Origin: VBDM01 sp964430565
Lineage (GTDB): Bacteria > Pseudomonadota > Gammaproteobacteria > Burkholderiales > SG8-39
Assembly (NCBI GenBank): GCA_964430565.1
Contig: CAYSFD010000010.1
Span: forward strand, 1-64,000
DNA length: 64,000 nucleotides
Direction of reading: 5' to 3'
Shown: piece after piece, positions 33,969 through 41,984 of the stretch
Layout: each line of letters begins with the position of its first letter
How positions within the stretch are numbered: position 1 is the first letter of the stretch
Program-made: the position numbers and the translations under genes
Notes under the pieces: generated by a model
Databases searched by the model: none
What the model saw: only the letters and a program-made list of their open reading frames with translations
What the model was told of the DNA's origin: nothing

Positions 33969-35501
33969 CTACCCGAGGAACAGCCGATACGCCGGATTGC
34001 TGCTTTCGTCCACGCATGGATAACCGAGCGTTACGAGGAACCTGCGAAACTCACTCATGTCGCCCCGCGGTACTTGCATCCCGACCAGCACGCGACCGTA
34101 ATCGCTCCCCTGATTACGATAGTGGAACAGGCTGATGTTCCAGTCGGTGCGCATGTTGGAGAGAAACCTCATCAGCGCGCCCGGCCGCTCGGGAAACTCG
34201 AAGCGGTAGAGGAGTTCGTCGGCCGCGCCGCGCGCCCCCTTGCGGATTGCGGCGGGCGCGTGTCCTCCGACCATGTGGCGCACGTGCAGCTTCGCCATTT
34301 CGTCGTCCGACAGGTCGAGCGTCTTCAGTCCCTCGCGCGCGAGGATCTTGACGATGCGGGCGGTCTCGTCGCGGTTGTGTACTTCGACCCCGACGAACAC
34401 GTGCGCTTCCTTCGAATCGGCGATGCGGTAGTTGAATTCGGTTACGTTGCGCGCGCCGAGCGTCGCGCAAAACTTCTTGAAGCTCCCGGGGCGCTCAGGG
34501 ATGGTGACGGCGAGGATCGCTTCGCGATGCTCGCCGACCTCGGCGCGCTCGGCGACGAAGCGCAGGCGGTCGAAATTCGTGTTCGCGCCCGAGGCGACGG
34601 CAACCAGTCTCTTGCCGCGCACGCCGGTCCGCTCCACGTAGGCCTTCGCCCCGGCGATGGCAAGCGCCCCGGCGGGCTCGAGGATCGTACGCGTGTCCTC
34701 GAACACGTCCTTGATCGCGGCGCAGATCTGGTCGGTGTCGACGAGGATCATTCCGTCGAGCAGCTCGCGGCACAGGCGGAACGTCAGCTCGCCGACCTGC
34801 CTGACCGCCACGCCGTCGGCAAAGAGCCCAACGTGATCGAGCACCACTCGCCGGCGCGCTTTCAGCGAGCGCGCCATCGCGTCGGCGTCCACCGGCTCGA
34901 CGCCGATCACCTTGACCGCCGGGCGCAGCCGCTTGATGTAGGACGCGATGCCCGAGATGAGTCCGCCCCCGCCGACGGGCACGAACACCGCGTGCAGTTG
35001 CGCCGTCTGGCGCAGGATCTCCATCCCTATCGTGCCCTGACCGGCGATCACGTCGGGATCGTCGTAGGGGTGAACGAAGGCAAGCTTGCGCAAGCGCCCG
35101 ATGCGCCTTGCTTCCGCATAGGCCTCATCGTAGGTATCGCCCTGCAAATGCACTTCCGCGCCGCGCGACCTGACAGCGTCCACCTTGATCTTGGGCGTGG
35201 TCAGCGGCATCACGATCACCGCCTTGCAGCCGAGCTTCTGCGCCGCGAGCGCCACCCCTTGCGCGTGATTGCCAGCTGAAGACGCGATCACTCCGCGAGC
35301 GAGCGTCGCCGGCGGCAGGTTCACCATCTTGTTGTAGGCGCCGCGGCACTTGAAAGAAAACACCGGCTGCATGTCCTCGCGCTTGAGAAGCACACGGTTG
35401 CCCAGGCGCGCCGAGAGGTTCGGCGCCACCTCGAGCGGAGTTTCCACCGCGACGTCGTACACGCGCGCCCTGAGAATCCGCTCCAGATAATCGTTTTTCA
35501 T
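33969..35501 (-). CDS. ilvA: Threonine ammonia-lyase, biosynthetic
   Basis: This PLP enzyme deaminates threonine to 2-oxobutanoate, the first step of isoleucine synthesis. The 510-aa protein has the PLP lysine in VFSFKCRGAYNKM, the SSAGNHAQGVALAAQKLG motif and the glycine-rich phosphate loop VPVGGGGLISGIASYIKRL. The C-terminal third holds two ACT-like regulatory domains (residues about 330-400 and 425-500) that in the E. coli enzyme bind isoleucine and valine. So this is the long feedback-regulated form. The gene stands alone. An inverted repeat lies between its start and the divergent YqaA-like gene. Confidence 0.95.
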   Translation of the reverse strand: MKNDYLERILRARVYDVAVETPLEVAPNLSARLGNRVLLKREDMQPVFSFKCRGAYNKMVNLPPATLARGVIASSAGNHAQGVALAAQKLGCKAVIVMPLTTPKIKVDAVRSRGAEVHLQGDTYDEAYAEARRIGRLRKLAFVHPYDDPDVIAGQGTIGMEILRQTAQLHAVFVPVGGGGLISGIASYIKRLRPAVKVIGVEPVDADAMARSLKARRRVVLDHVGLFADGVAVRQVGELTFRLCRELLDGMILVDTDQICAAIKDVFEDTRTILEPAGALAIAGAKAYVERTGVRGKRLVAVASGANTNFDRLRFVAERAEVGEHREAILAVTIPERPGSFKKFCATLGARNVTEFNYRIADSKEAHVFVGVEVHNRDETARIVKILAREGLKTLDLSDDEMAKLHVRHMVGGHAPAAIRKGARGAADELLYRFEFPERPGALMRFLSNMRTDWNISLFHYRNQGSDYGRVLVGMQVPRGDMSEFRRFLVTLGYPCVDESSNPAYRLFLG

Positions 35502-35514
35502 GCGATCTTTTCCT

Positions 35515-35557
35515 ACCCCCTAAAGGGGGATCCTTCGTGGACCCCCCTTTAGGGGGT
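35515..35557. repeat. Inverted repeat between ilvA and the YqaA-like gene
   Basis: ACCCCCTAAAGGGGGATCC at 35515-35533 and a matching GGACCCCCCTTTAGGGGGT around 35539-35557 form a long stem around a short TTCGT loop. Each arm is also a small palindrome (CCCCCTAAAGGGGG). It lies 14 bp upstream of the ilvA start on the minus strand. It may be a mobile palindromic repeat or a leader hairpin. No leader peptide was seen. Confidence 0.6.
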
Positions 35558-35604
35558 GGAGCGACACTCTACACGAGGCCGATATTTCCCACTATGCTCG
35601 CGGC

Positions 35605-36015
35605 GTGGAGAACCTCCTTTCGCCCGAAGCGAGCCTGTGGTCTCTTTTTGCGGCAGCATTTGTCGCCGCGACGCTCGTTCCCCTGAGCTCGGAGGCGGCG
35701 CTGTTTGCGGTGCTGAAGATGCACGGCGAACTGCTCTGGCCCGCGCTCGCCGTGGCGACGCTCGGCAACACGCTCGGCGGAATGTCTTCCTACCTCATCG
35801 GCCGTTTCATCGGTTCTAAGAAACCGCTCACCCAACTCGAGCGCGTGCGGCGCTACGGAGCGCCGCTGCTGCTGCTCGCGTGGCTGCCGATCGTCGGGGA
35901 TGCACTGTGCGTCGCGGCAGGATGGCTCCGGCTCAACTGGATTGCAGTCGCCTTGTTCCAGGCCGCCGGCAGATTCGCGCGCTACGGGCTGATTTCAGCC
36001 GGGGCCTTGTGCTGA
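35605..36015 (+). CDS. YqaA-like (DedA/SNARE-associated) membrane protein
   Basis: The 136-aa integral membrane protein resembles YqaA/DedA-type proteins of the VTT fold. Visible elements are AAAFVAATLVPLSSEAALFA with the re-entrant-loop residues, VATLGNTLGGMSSYLIGRFI and the final helices from LLLLAWLPIVGDALCVAAGW. DedA-type proteins act in lipid or cation homeostasis; the function here is unassigned. The start is a GTG; no nearer ATG keeps the first segment. Its last 21 bases overlap the convergent EamA transporter end. Confidence 0.8.
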   Translation: MENLLSPEASLWSLFAAAFVAATLVPLSSEAALFAVLKMHGELLWPALAVATLGNTLGGMSSYLIGRFIGSKKPLTQLERVRRYGAPLLLLAWLPIVGDALCVAAGWLRLNWIAVALFQAAGRFARYGLISAGALC

Positions 36016-36870
36016 AGTCTCCCCGACGACGAGCCAGGTCGCGCCGATCACCAGGGTCCCGCCCGCGAGCATGGACGGCGTCAAGACCTCGCCGAGAAAA
36101 ACGACGCCCCACAGCACGCCGAATGCGGGGATCAGGAGAGTGACGGTCAGCGCGCGCGCCGGCCCGACGTTGGCGATCAGGCGGAAATAGATCAGATAGG
36201 CAAGCGCCGTGCAGGCCACGGCCAATACCAGGACGCTTGCCACGATGCCGGGGCCGAAAGCCTCCGCGCCCGGCCACGCAGCGAGCCCGGGAGAGAGGAG
36301 CAGCGCCGCGCCGACCTGGCTCCCGGCCGCGAGAGCGAACGGTTCGATCCCGGCGGCCTTGCGGCGAGCATACACGGCGCCAAGGGCGTAACAGCAGGCA
36401 CCGCCGGTGGCGGCCAGCGCGGCGAGGACCACGTTCGCATCCGCGACGACCGGACCGAATCCAACGAGCAGCGCGACCCCGGCCACGCCGATCAGCGCCC
36501 CGGTCCCCCGGCGAAGGGTGAGACGCTCGTGCAACCACAATGCGGCAAACACGGCGCCGAACACCGGACTGGTCGCGTTGAGCACAGCCGAGTAGGAAGC
36601 CGGCAGATGCACCGCGGCGTAGGCAAACAGCGCAAACGGCGCCGCGGAATTGATCGCGCCGATCGCGAGGTAGGATCGCCACCGGCCGGCGAATTCGACC
36701 CGCCCGCCGGTCACCCACGCCCAGGCAAGCAGCGCCGCCGCCGCGATCGCCAGGCGCGCTTCGGTAAGAAACAGCGGCCCCAGCACCGGGGCGGCGATAC
36801 GCAAGAACAGGAACGATGCGCCCCAGAGGGCGGCGAGCGTTGCAAGCCTGAGAATGTCGGCGGGGCGCAT
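35995..36870 (-). CDS. EamA (DMT) family transporter
   Basis: This is a 291-aa inner-membrane exporter of the drug/metabolite transporter superfamily. Ten hydrophobic helices fall into two homologous EamA halves: LRLATLAALWGASFLFLRIA near the start, and GAVYARRKAAG followed by a second half from about residue 150. The helix ALIGVAGVALLVGFGPV is also typical. Substrates of such proteins include amino acids and other metabolites; none can be named. The 3-prime end overlaps the YqaA-like gene tail to tail. Confidence 0.88.
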   Translation of the reverse strand: MRPADILRLATLAALWGASFLFLRIAAPVLGPLFLTEARLAIAAAALLAWAWVTGGRVEFAGRWRSYLAIGAINSAAPFALFAYAAVHLPASYSAVLNATSPVFGAVFAALWLHERLTLRRGTGALIGVAGVALLVGFGPVVADANVVLAALAATGGACCYALGAVYARRKAAGIEPFALAAGSQVGAALLLSPGLAAWPGAEAFGPGIVASVLVLAVACTALAYLIYFRLIANVGPARALTVTLLIPAFGVLWGVVFLGEVLTPSMLAGGTLVIGATWLVVGETSAQGPG

Positions 36871-36981
36871 GCGGAGACTCTAACCCGGCTGCGGCGCTCT
36901 CACCACCCGATGTGCCGCGCAGAGATGCCCTCCTGCTCATGGGGTGCGACCGTGGGTAGAATGTCGGTTCGGGAGGAGTGA

Positions 36982-37230
36982 ATGCCGAAACCCTCGAAGA
37001 AAAAAGCCAAGCAGGCGTTTTGGGAACGCGGCTACCTAGCGCACGGATACTGGCTCGTAAAAGAGCGACTGGGGCAGGTCAAGCTCGGCCCGAAGAAAGA
37101 ATGGGACGGTGTCTATCGCTGGCAAGCGGGCGGCCATGCCGGCGAGGCGGCGACGCTCGAGGAGGCCAAGCGCGCCGTGGAGCAGGCGGTGCTAGTCGGG
37201 GCGAGCCAGCTGCCGCTGTTCGAGAAATAA
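36982..37230 (+). CDS. 82-aa orphan protein with clamp-binding-like tail
   Basis: I do not recognise a family. The protein has a basic start (MPKPSKKKAKQAFWERGYLA) and an aromatic-rich centre (HGYWLVKERLG, EWDGVYRWQ). A helix follows (ATLEEAKRAVEQAVL). It ends ASQLPLFEK. The QLPLF pentapeptide fits the bacterial sliding-clamp consensus QL-x-LF seen at the C-termini of clamp-binding proteins. GGGAGGAG precedes the ATG. The base composition is host-like. Its stop codon overlaps the 3-prime end of the antisense tracrRNA gene, and cas9 follows 113 bp downstream without a clear promoter of its own. Confidence 0.7.
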   Translation: MPKPSKKKAKQAFWERGYLAHGYWLVKERLGQVKLGPKKEWDGVYRWQAGGHAGEAATLEEAKRAVEQAVLVGASQLPLFEK

Positions 37231-37319
37231 AAAGCCCGGTGGTCTCCCACCGGGCGGATACGTCAAATCTTTCGATTTAACTTATTGTAGCAACGGCTCT
37301 CACCCCGGATTACTACAAC
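37229..37319 (-). ncRNA. tracrRNA of the type II-C CRISPR system
   Basis: On the minus strand, 37319-37284 is a 36-nt anti-repeat. It starts GTTGTAGTAATCCGGGG and ends CGTTGCTACAAT, and pairs with the array repeat at 31 of 36 positions, counting wobbles, around an internal loop. A small hairpin AAATC-GAAA-GATTT follows (37278-37265). Then comes the strong stem GCCCGGTGG/CCACCGGGC (37255-37234) and TTTTTATTT, an intrinsic terminator. The order anti-repeat, AATAAG linker, hairpin, terminator matches the Neisseria meningitidis tracrRNA plan. Size is about 91 nt if it starts at the predicted +1. Confidence 0.92.
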
Positions 37320-37325
37320 GGTTCG

Positions 37326-37354
37326 AGTATCAGGGAGGAAACCATGTCTGTCAA
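37326..37354 (-). promoter_or_regulatory. tracrRNA promoter inside the cas9 start
   Basis: On the minus strand TTGACA (37354-37349) and GATACT (37331-37326) are separated by exactly 17 bp. The predicted start, seven bases further, is 37319, the first base of the anti-repeat. The -35 box overlies cas9 codons 2 to 4 and the spacer overlies its ribosome-binding site GGGAGG. The boxes are seen; their use is inferred from consensus fit and position. Confidence 0.75.
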
Positions 37355-40300
37355 GGCAGCGGGCTCGCTCACCATCGGCCTGGATATCGGGATTGCATCT
37401 GTAGGCTGGGCAGTCCTTGCGCCCGACCGGATCGTAGCGCTTGGAGTGCGCGCTTTCGACAAAGCAGAGACCGACAAGGAAGGAGATTCCCTCAATTTGG
37501 TACGCCGCATGGCTCGGCTCATGCGTCACCGTCTGCGTCGCCGGGCCTGGCGGCTAACCAAACTGGCGAGACTGTTGAAGCACGAAGATCTGATCGCGGA
37601 TGCCAATCTGTTCAAGAGCCAGAAACCATTTCCGAAATCTCTCTGGGTGCTTCGTGTTGAAGGACTCGACCGCCAATTGATCAGCGAAGAATGGGCGCGG
37701 GTAATCTATCACCTTTGCAAACATCGGGGGTTCCATTGGATCAGCCGCGCCGAGGAAAAGCAGGCCGAAGCAGACAGCAAGGGCGAAGGCGGCAAGGTCA
37801 AGCAAGGTCTCGCAGGTACTGCGAAGCTGATGCAAGAGAAAAGTTATCGCAGTGCCGCCGAAATGGTGCTGAGAGAGTTTCCTGATGCCCAGCGTAACAA
37901 GCAAGGCGACTACAGCAAAGCGCTCTCCCGCGATTTGCTCAGCAAAGAGTTGATACTGCTGTTTAAGCGACAGCGCGAATTGGGCAACCCTCACGCGGGC
38001 GCGGCGCTCGAAGTGGCAGTCCTCGGCAACGGCGACCGCAAGAGCGGTCTGTTTTGGGCACAAAAGCCTGCGCTGGCCGGGGCCGACCTTCTGAAGATGC
38101 TCGGCAAATGCACGTTCGAGAAGGAGGAGTACCGCGCGCCGAAAGCTAGCTTTACTGCCGAGCGTCATGTCTGGCTGACGCGGCTCAACAATCTGCGCAT
38201 CGTCGTGGATGGCAGCACCCGGTCGCTGAACGAGCAAGAGCGGCGGATCGCCCTGCCGTTACCCTACACCTACGACAGCGACTTCACCTACAAGCGGCTG
38301 CGCAGTGCGGTGATAAAGGCGGGGTACCTGCCCGACTCATTCCGTTTCACCGGACTGTCCTACCCTAGCGAGAAACAGAAGGTCGAGGAAAAAGCCAAAG
38401 ACCCCGAAACATCCGCATTGGTGAAGCTTCCCGCTTGGCAGACGCTGCGCAAGACGCTGAAAGATGCGGGATTGGAAAATGAATGGCAAAGAATATCGGC
38501 AGCCGCGCTAGAAGGACAACCGGAATTGTTTGACCAGGTTGCCTGGGTATTGAGCGTATTCAAGGACGACGACGAAGTGGCCGCCGAACTGAGCAAACTA
38601 GCCTTGCCGAATACCGGGAAGATGGTCGATGCCCTGCTCGATGTCCGTTTCGACAAGTTCCATGCCCTGTCGCTCAAGGCGCTGCGCCGGATCGTGCCGC
38701 ACATGGAAACGGGCCTGCGCTACGACGAAGCCTGCGAGAAGGCCGGCTACCACCATAGCCAGCTATTTAAGGTAGGCGAAGGTATGCACAAATATCTGCC
38801 GCCTTTCTATTCCGGGCGCGACAAGAGCGGGCGCATGGTGTTCAGCCAGGACATGGACATTCCGCGTAATCCGGTGGTGCTGCGCGCGCTCAATCAGGCG
38901 CGCAAGGTGGTGAACGCGCTTGTCCGCCAGTTTGGTGCGCCGGCGGCGGTTCACATCGAAATGGCGAGAGACTTGTCGAGACCCCTCGACGAGCGCAGGA
39001 AGATCGAGAAGGAGCAGGATGAATACCGAGAGAGAAACGACAAGGACAAGGCCTTGTTCGGCGAGCACTTCGGTCAAGCGCCCAAAGGTCCTGAATTCGA
39101 GAAATGGCGGCTATATCGTGAACAACAGGGCAAGTGCGCCTACTCGATCACGCCGATCGACATTGAGCGTCTACTGGAGCCAGGCTACGTGGAAGTCGAT
39201 CACGCCCTGCCCTATTCCCGCAGCTTCGATGACAGCAAGAACAACAAGGTACTGGCACACGCCAAGGAAAACCGCGACAAGGGTAATCGCACACCTTACG
39301 AATACCTGGGCGGTGCTGAAGACAGCCCACTCTGGCGGCAATTCGTCGCCTTCGTCGAATCGAGCAAAGCCTACCGCCTCGCCAAGCGAAGCCGCTTATT
39401 GCGCAAGGACTTCGGTGGCAAGGAAGCAGAGGAATTCCGCGAACGCAATCTCAACGATACCCGCTACATCTGCCGCTTCTTTAAGAACTACGTCGAGCGT
39501 TATCTGCAACTCGCCGAGGATAGCAAAGCAAAACGCTGCGTGGTGCTGAGCGGACAAATGACCTCCTTCCTGCGCGCCCGCTGGGGCTTGATAAAAGCGC
39601 GCGGCGACAGCGACCGCCACCATGCGCTTGATGCTGCCGTGGTCGCGGCATGTAGCCACGGAATGATAAAGCGCTTATCCGACTACGCCCGGCGTAAAGA
39701 ACTGGATCAGGTCCGCGAAGGATTCGTTGATGTGGAAACTGGCGAGATCGTCAATCCCGCAATGTTCCAGCGATTGCAGCAGCACTTTCCGGATCCGTGG
39801 CCGCATTTCCGCGACGAGCTACTGGCTCGCCTAAACATCGACGACCCTGCACTGTTGCGCGCCGACATAGGAAAGCTGGAAACTTACCCGCCGGAAGCGC
39901 TGGAAACATTGCGCCCATTGTTCGTCTCACGCGCACCGCAGCGGCGCAACGGCGGCGCCGCCCATAAGGACACCATTTACGCCCAGCCGGAGCGCCTAAA
40001 AGCGAACGGTGGCGTTACACAAAAGGTGCCCCTCGTCAGCCTGACGCTGAAAGACCTCGACAACCTCATCGACCCTCACCGCAACGAAAAACTCTACGCT
40101 GCCATACGTGCCCGGCTACAGGAGCACGGCGGCAAGAGTGACAAGGCCTTCGCCCCTGGCAATCCTCTGCACAAACCAGATCGCGACGGCAATCCCAAAG
40201 GTCCGGTAGTACGCGCCGTCACCTTGGTGATAGACAAACTGTCGGGTATTCCGGTGCGCGGCGGCATCGCCAAAAACGACAGTATGTTGCGCGTGGACGT

Positions 40301-40694
40301 GTTCACTAAAGGCGGCAAGTTCCACCTTGTGCCGGTCTATGTACATCACAGTGTTGCGAAGGTGCTACCGGATCGTGCGATTGTGGCATCCAAAGACGAA
40401 GACGAATGGACATTGATCGACGACAGCTTCGATTGGTGCTTCTCGCTGTATCCAAACGATCTCGTACGAATCCGTCAGAAGGGCAAAGAACCGATTCTTG
40501 GTTATTACGCGAGTTGTCACCGAGGGACAGGGAATCTTAATATCTGGGCACATGACCGGAACCGCCTCGTAGGTAAGGATGGAATGCTTGAGGGTATCGG
40601 TGTCAAAACGGCACTTGCTATCGAGAAGTTTCACGTTGACGTTCTCGGCAAGCTCTACCCCACTCGCGAAGAAAAGCGCCGTGACCTGGCGTAG
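37344..40694 (+). CDS. cas9: Cas9, type II-C (1116 aa)
   Basis: This is the RNA-guided DNA endonuclease of the CRISPR locus. The compact 1116-aa form is of the Neisseria type. RuvC-I is LTIGLDIGIASVGWAVLAPD with D14. The arginine-rich bridge helix spans residues 52-72 (RRMARLMRHRLRRRAWRL). RuvC-II has HIEMARDLSRP with E539. HNH has YVEVDHALPYSRSFDDSKNN with H620. RuvC-III has SDRHHALDAAVVAACS with H759/H760 and D763. All catalytic residues are present, so it is likely active. GGGAGG precedes the ATG. The base composition looks less GC-rich than the flanks, which suggests acquisition. cas1 overlaps its last 14 bases. csn2 and cas4 are absent. Confidence 0.97.
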   Translation: MSVKAAGSLTIGLDIGIASVGWAVLAPDRIVALGVRAFDKAETDKEGDSLNLVRRMARLMRHRLRRRAWRLTKLARLLKHEDLIADANLFKSQKPFPKSLWVLRVEGLDRQLISEEWARVIYHLCKHRGFHWISRAEEKQAEADSKGEGGKVKQGLAGTAKLMQEKSYRSAAEMVLREFPDAQRNKQGDYSKALSRDLLSKELILLFKRQRELGNPHAGAALEVAVLGNGDRKSGLFWAQKPALAGADLLKMLGKCTFEKEEYRAPKASFTAERHVWLTRLNNLRIVVDGSTRSLNEQERRIALPLPYTYDSDFTYKRLRSAVIKAGYLPDSFRFTGLSYPSEKQKVEEKAKDPETSALVKLPAWQTLRKTLKDAGLENEWQRISAAALEGQPELFDQVAWVLSVFKDDDEVAAELSKLALPNTGKMVDALLDVRFDKFHALSLKALRRIVPHMETGLRYDEACEKAGYHHSQLFKVGEGMHKYLPPFYSGRDKSGRMVFSQDMDIPRNPVVLRALNQARKVVNALVRQFGAPAAVHIEMARDLSRPLDERRKIEKEQDEYRERNDKDKALFGEHFGQAPKGPEFEKWRLYREQQGKCAYSITPIDIERLLEPGYVEVDHALPYSRSFDDSKNNKVLAHAKENRDKGNRTPYEYLGGAEDSPLWRQFVAFVESSKAYRLAKRSRLLRKDFGGKEAEEFRERNLNDTRYICRFFKNYVERYLQLAEDSKAKRCVVLSGQMTSFLRARWGLIKARGDSDRHHALDAAVVAACSHGMIKRLSDYARRKELDQVREGFVDVETGEIVNPAMFQRLQQHFPDPWPHFRDELLARLNIDDPALLRADIGKLETYPPEALETLRPLFVSRAPQRRNGGAAHKDTIYAQPERLKANGGVTQKVPLVSLTLKDLDNLIDPHRNEKLYAAIRARLQEHGGKSDKAFAPGNPLHKPDRDGNPKGPVVRAVTLVIDKLSGIPVRGGIAKNDSMLRVDVFTKGGKFHLVPVYVHHSVAKVLPDRAIVASKDEDEWTLIDDSFDWCFSLYPNDLVRIRQKGKEPILGYYASCHRGTGNLNIWAHDRNRLVGKDGMLEGIGVKTALAIEKFHVDVLGKLYPTREEKRRDLA

Positions 40695-41586
40695 CGTGGT
40701 TGTCTCACTGCCAGCGAAGCTTCGGCGTGAGCATTATTCGCTGGCCATCGAGCAGAACGAAACGGCCTTCGTGCCGTTCGAAGACATCGCGGTGATCGTT
40801 CTCAACCACCGCGAAATCACGCTCACGCACCCGGTGCTATCGGCTTGCGGCGAATATGGAATCAGCCTGTTCGCCACCGGCGACACGCACCACCCCAATG
40901 GTGTGTTCCTGCCTTTTCTCTCTCATTCGCGCGCCACGCGCGGACTGCGCCTACAACTGGATATGACGCGCCCGCTCGCCAAACAGGCTTGGGCGGCGAT
41001 CGTGCGCCGGAAGATCGCCAATCAGGCCGCATGTCTCACGCTCGCAAATGCAGAAGGCGCTGACCGACTGGAGTCCTACGTGCGGCGAGTGCGCTCGGGC
41101 GACAACGAGAATCTGGAGGCTCAGGCGGCAGCGTTTTATTTCGCAAAACTCTTCAACAAGAACTTCCAACGCGGCCAGGAACGTTGGGCCAACTCTGCGC
41201 TCGATTACGGTTATGCGGTGCTGCGCGGCACGATTGCTCGCGGCTTGGTGGCACATGGGCTGCTGCCCTCCATTGGGCTCTACCACGCCAGCGAACAGAA
41301 CGCGTTCAATCTCGCTGACGACCTTATCGAGCCCTTTCGGCCGCTGGTCGATCTCTACGTCGCCAAGCATCGCGCGCCTGATGACTCCGAGCTGCAACCC
41401 GCGGACAAGGCCGCCCTGGTGGGCCTACTCAACGTGGACATGGCGACACCTCGCGGAGTGATGTCAGCGTTGGACGCCATCGAACACGCGGTGGAAAGCC
41501 TTGCGCGCATCTATGAGAGCGGTGCCAAGAGCGTCCTGGAACTCCCTACGTTAATCGGCCTGCGGCAGCATATCCGCGAGTCATGA
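40681..41586 (+). CDS. cas1: Cas1 integrase, type II
   Basis: Cas1 inserts new spacers together with Cas2. The protein is 301 aa from a GTG at 40681 (VTWRSVVVSLPAKLRREHYS), the usual N-terminus of type II Cas1. This start overlaps cas9 by 14 bp and is preferred to an upstream ATG at 40579 that only reads inside cas9. The metal-binding residues are visible: glutamate in NENLEAQAAAFYFAKLF, histidine in IGLYHASEQNAFNLADDLIE, and the acidic DDLIEPFRP following. The start TWRSVV and AIEQNETAFVPFEDIAVIVL are typical of II-C Cas1. Confidence 0.96.
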   Translation: MTWRSVVVSLPAKLRREHYSLAIEQNETAFVPFEDIAVIVLNHREITLTHPVLSACGEYGISLFATGDTHHPNGVFLPFLSHSRATRGLRLQLDMTRPLAKQAWAAIVRRKIANQAACLTLANAEGADRLESYVRRVRSGDNENLEAQAAAFYFAKLFNKNFQRGQERWANSALDYGYAVLRGTIARGLVAHGLLPSIGLYHASEQNAFNLADDLIEPFRPLVDLYVAKHRAPDDSELQPADKAALVGLLNVDMATPRGVMSALDAIEHAVESLARIYESGAKSVLELPTLIGLRQHIRES

Positions 41587-41589
41587 CGC

Positions 41590-41922
41590 ATGAGCGCGGG
41601 GACGCGACGACATATGCGCTTGCTCGTGCTCTTCGATCTTCCAGTGGTTACGCGCGCCGAACGTCGCGCCTATACCGTATTCCGCCGCTTTCTCATAAAT
41701 GACGGCTACGACATGATCCAGTTCTCGGTGTATGGGCGCATCCTCAATGGCAATGATGCCGAGGAAAAGCATATGAAGCGCCTGATCGATAACCTACCGC
41801 CCGAAGGGTCTGTGCGTTGCTTGACCGTGACCGAAAAGCAGTACGCCAGTACGAAACTTCTTGTCGGGCTCCCGCTTTTTCAGGAAAAAACGGTCAAAGC
41901 CAACCAGATGCTGCTTTTTTGA
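41590..41922 (+). CDS. cas2: Cas2
   Basis: Cas2 is the structural partner of Cas1 in spacer integration. The 110-aa protein has the ferredoxin-like fold with MRLLVLFDLPVVTRAERRAY, where the aspartate follows the first strand. FRRFLINDGYDMIQFSVYGR and RCLTVTEKQYASTKLLVG follow, as in type II Cas2. The ATG at 41590 is three bases after the cas1 stop; an in-frame ATG eight codons later (MRLLVLF) is the other possible start. It is the last gene of the cas operon and is followed by a hairpin terminator. Confidence 0.95.
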   Translation: MSAGTRRHMRLLVLFDLPVVTRAERRAYTVFRRFLINDGYDMIQFSVYGRILNGNDAEEKHMKRLIDNLPPEGSVRCLTVTEKQYASTKLLVGLPLFQEKTVKANQMLLF

Positions 41923-41941
41923 AGTGGATATTCCAAATAAG

Positions 41942-41973
41942 AAACCCCGCCAGCCTAAGCTGTGCGGGGTTTT
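41942..41973. terminator. Bidirectional terminator between cas2 and the array
   Basis: AAACCCCGC (41942-41950) pairs with GCGGGGTTT (41964-41972). The inner stem CAGC/GCTG closes on the CTAA loop. T-runs follow on both strands (TTTT on plus, TTTCTTATTT on minus). It lies between the plus-strand cas operon and the minus-strand array, so it can end both transcripts. Confidence 0.8.
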
Positions 41974-41984
41974 CCGCGAGGACT

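Noticed and set aside
36982..37230. The orphan protein as an anti-CRISPR
   Set aside because: Its composition is host-like, it is not near an HTH anti-CRISPR-associated gene, and the clamp-like tail gives a more specific reading. There is no positive evidence.
37231..37343. A dedicated plus-strand cas9 promoter between the orphan gene and cas9
   Set aside because: I tested TATTGT and TAACTT as -10 candidates; neither has a fitting -35 at 16-18 bp. A weak promoter cannot be excluded.
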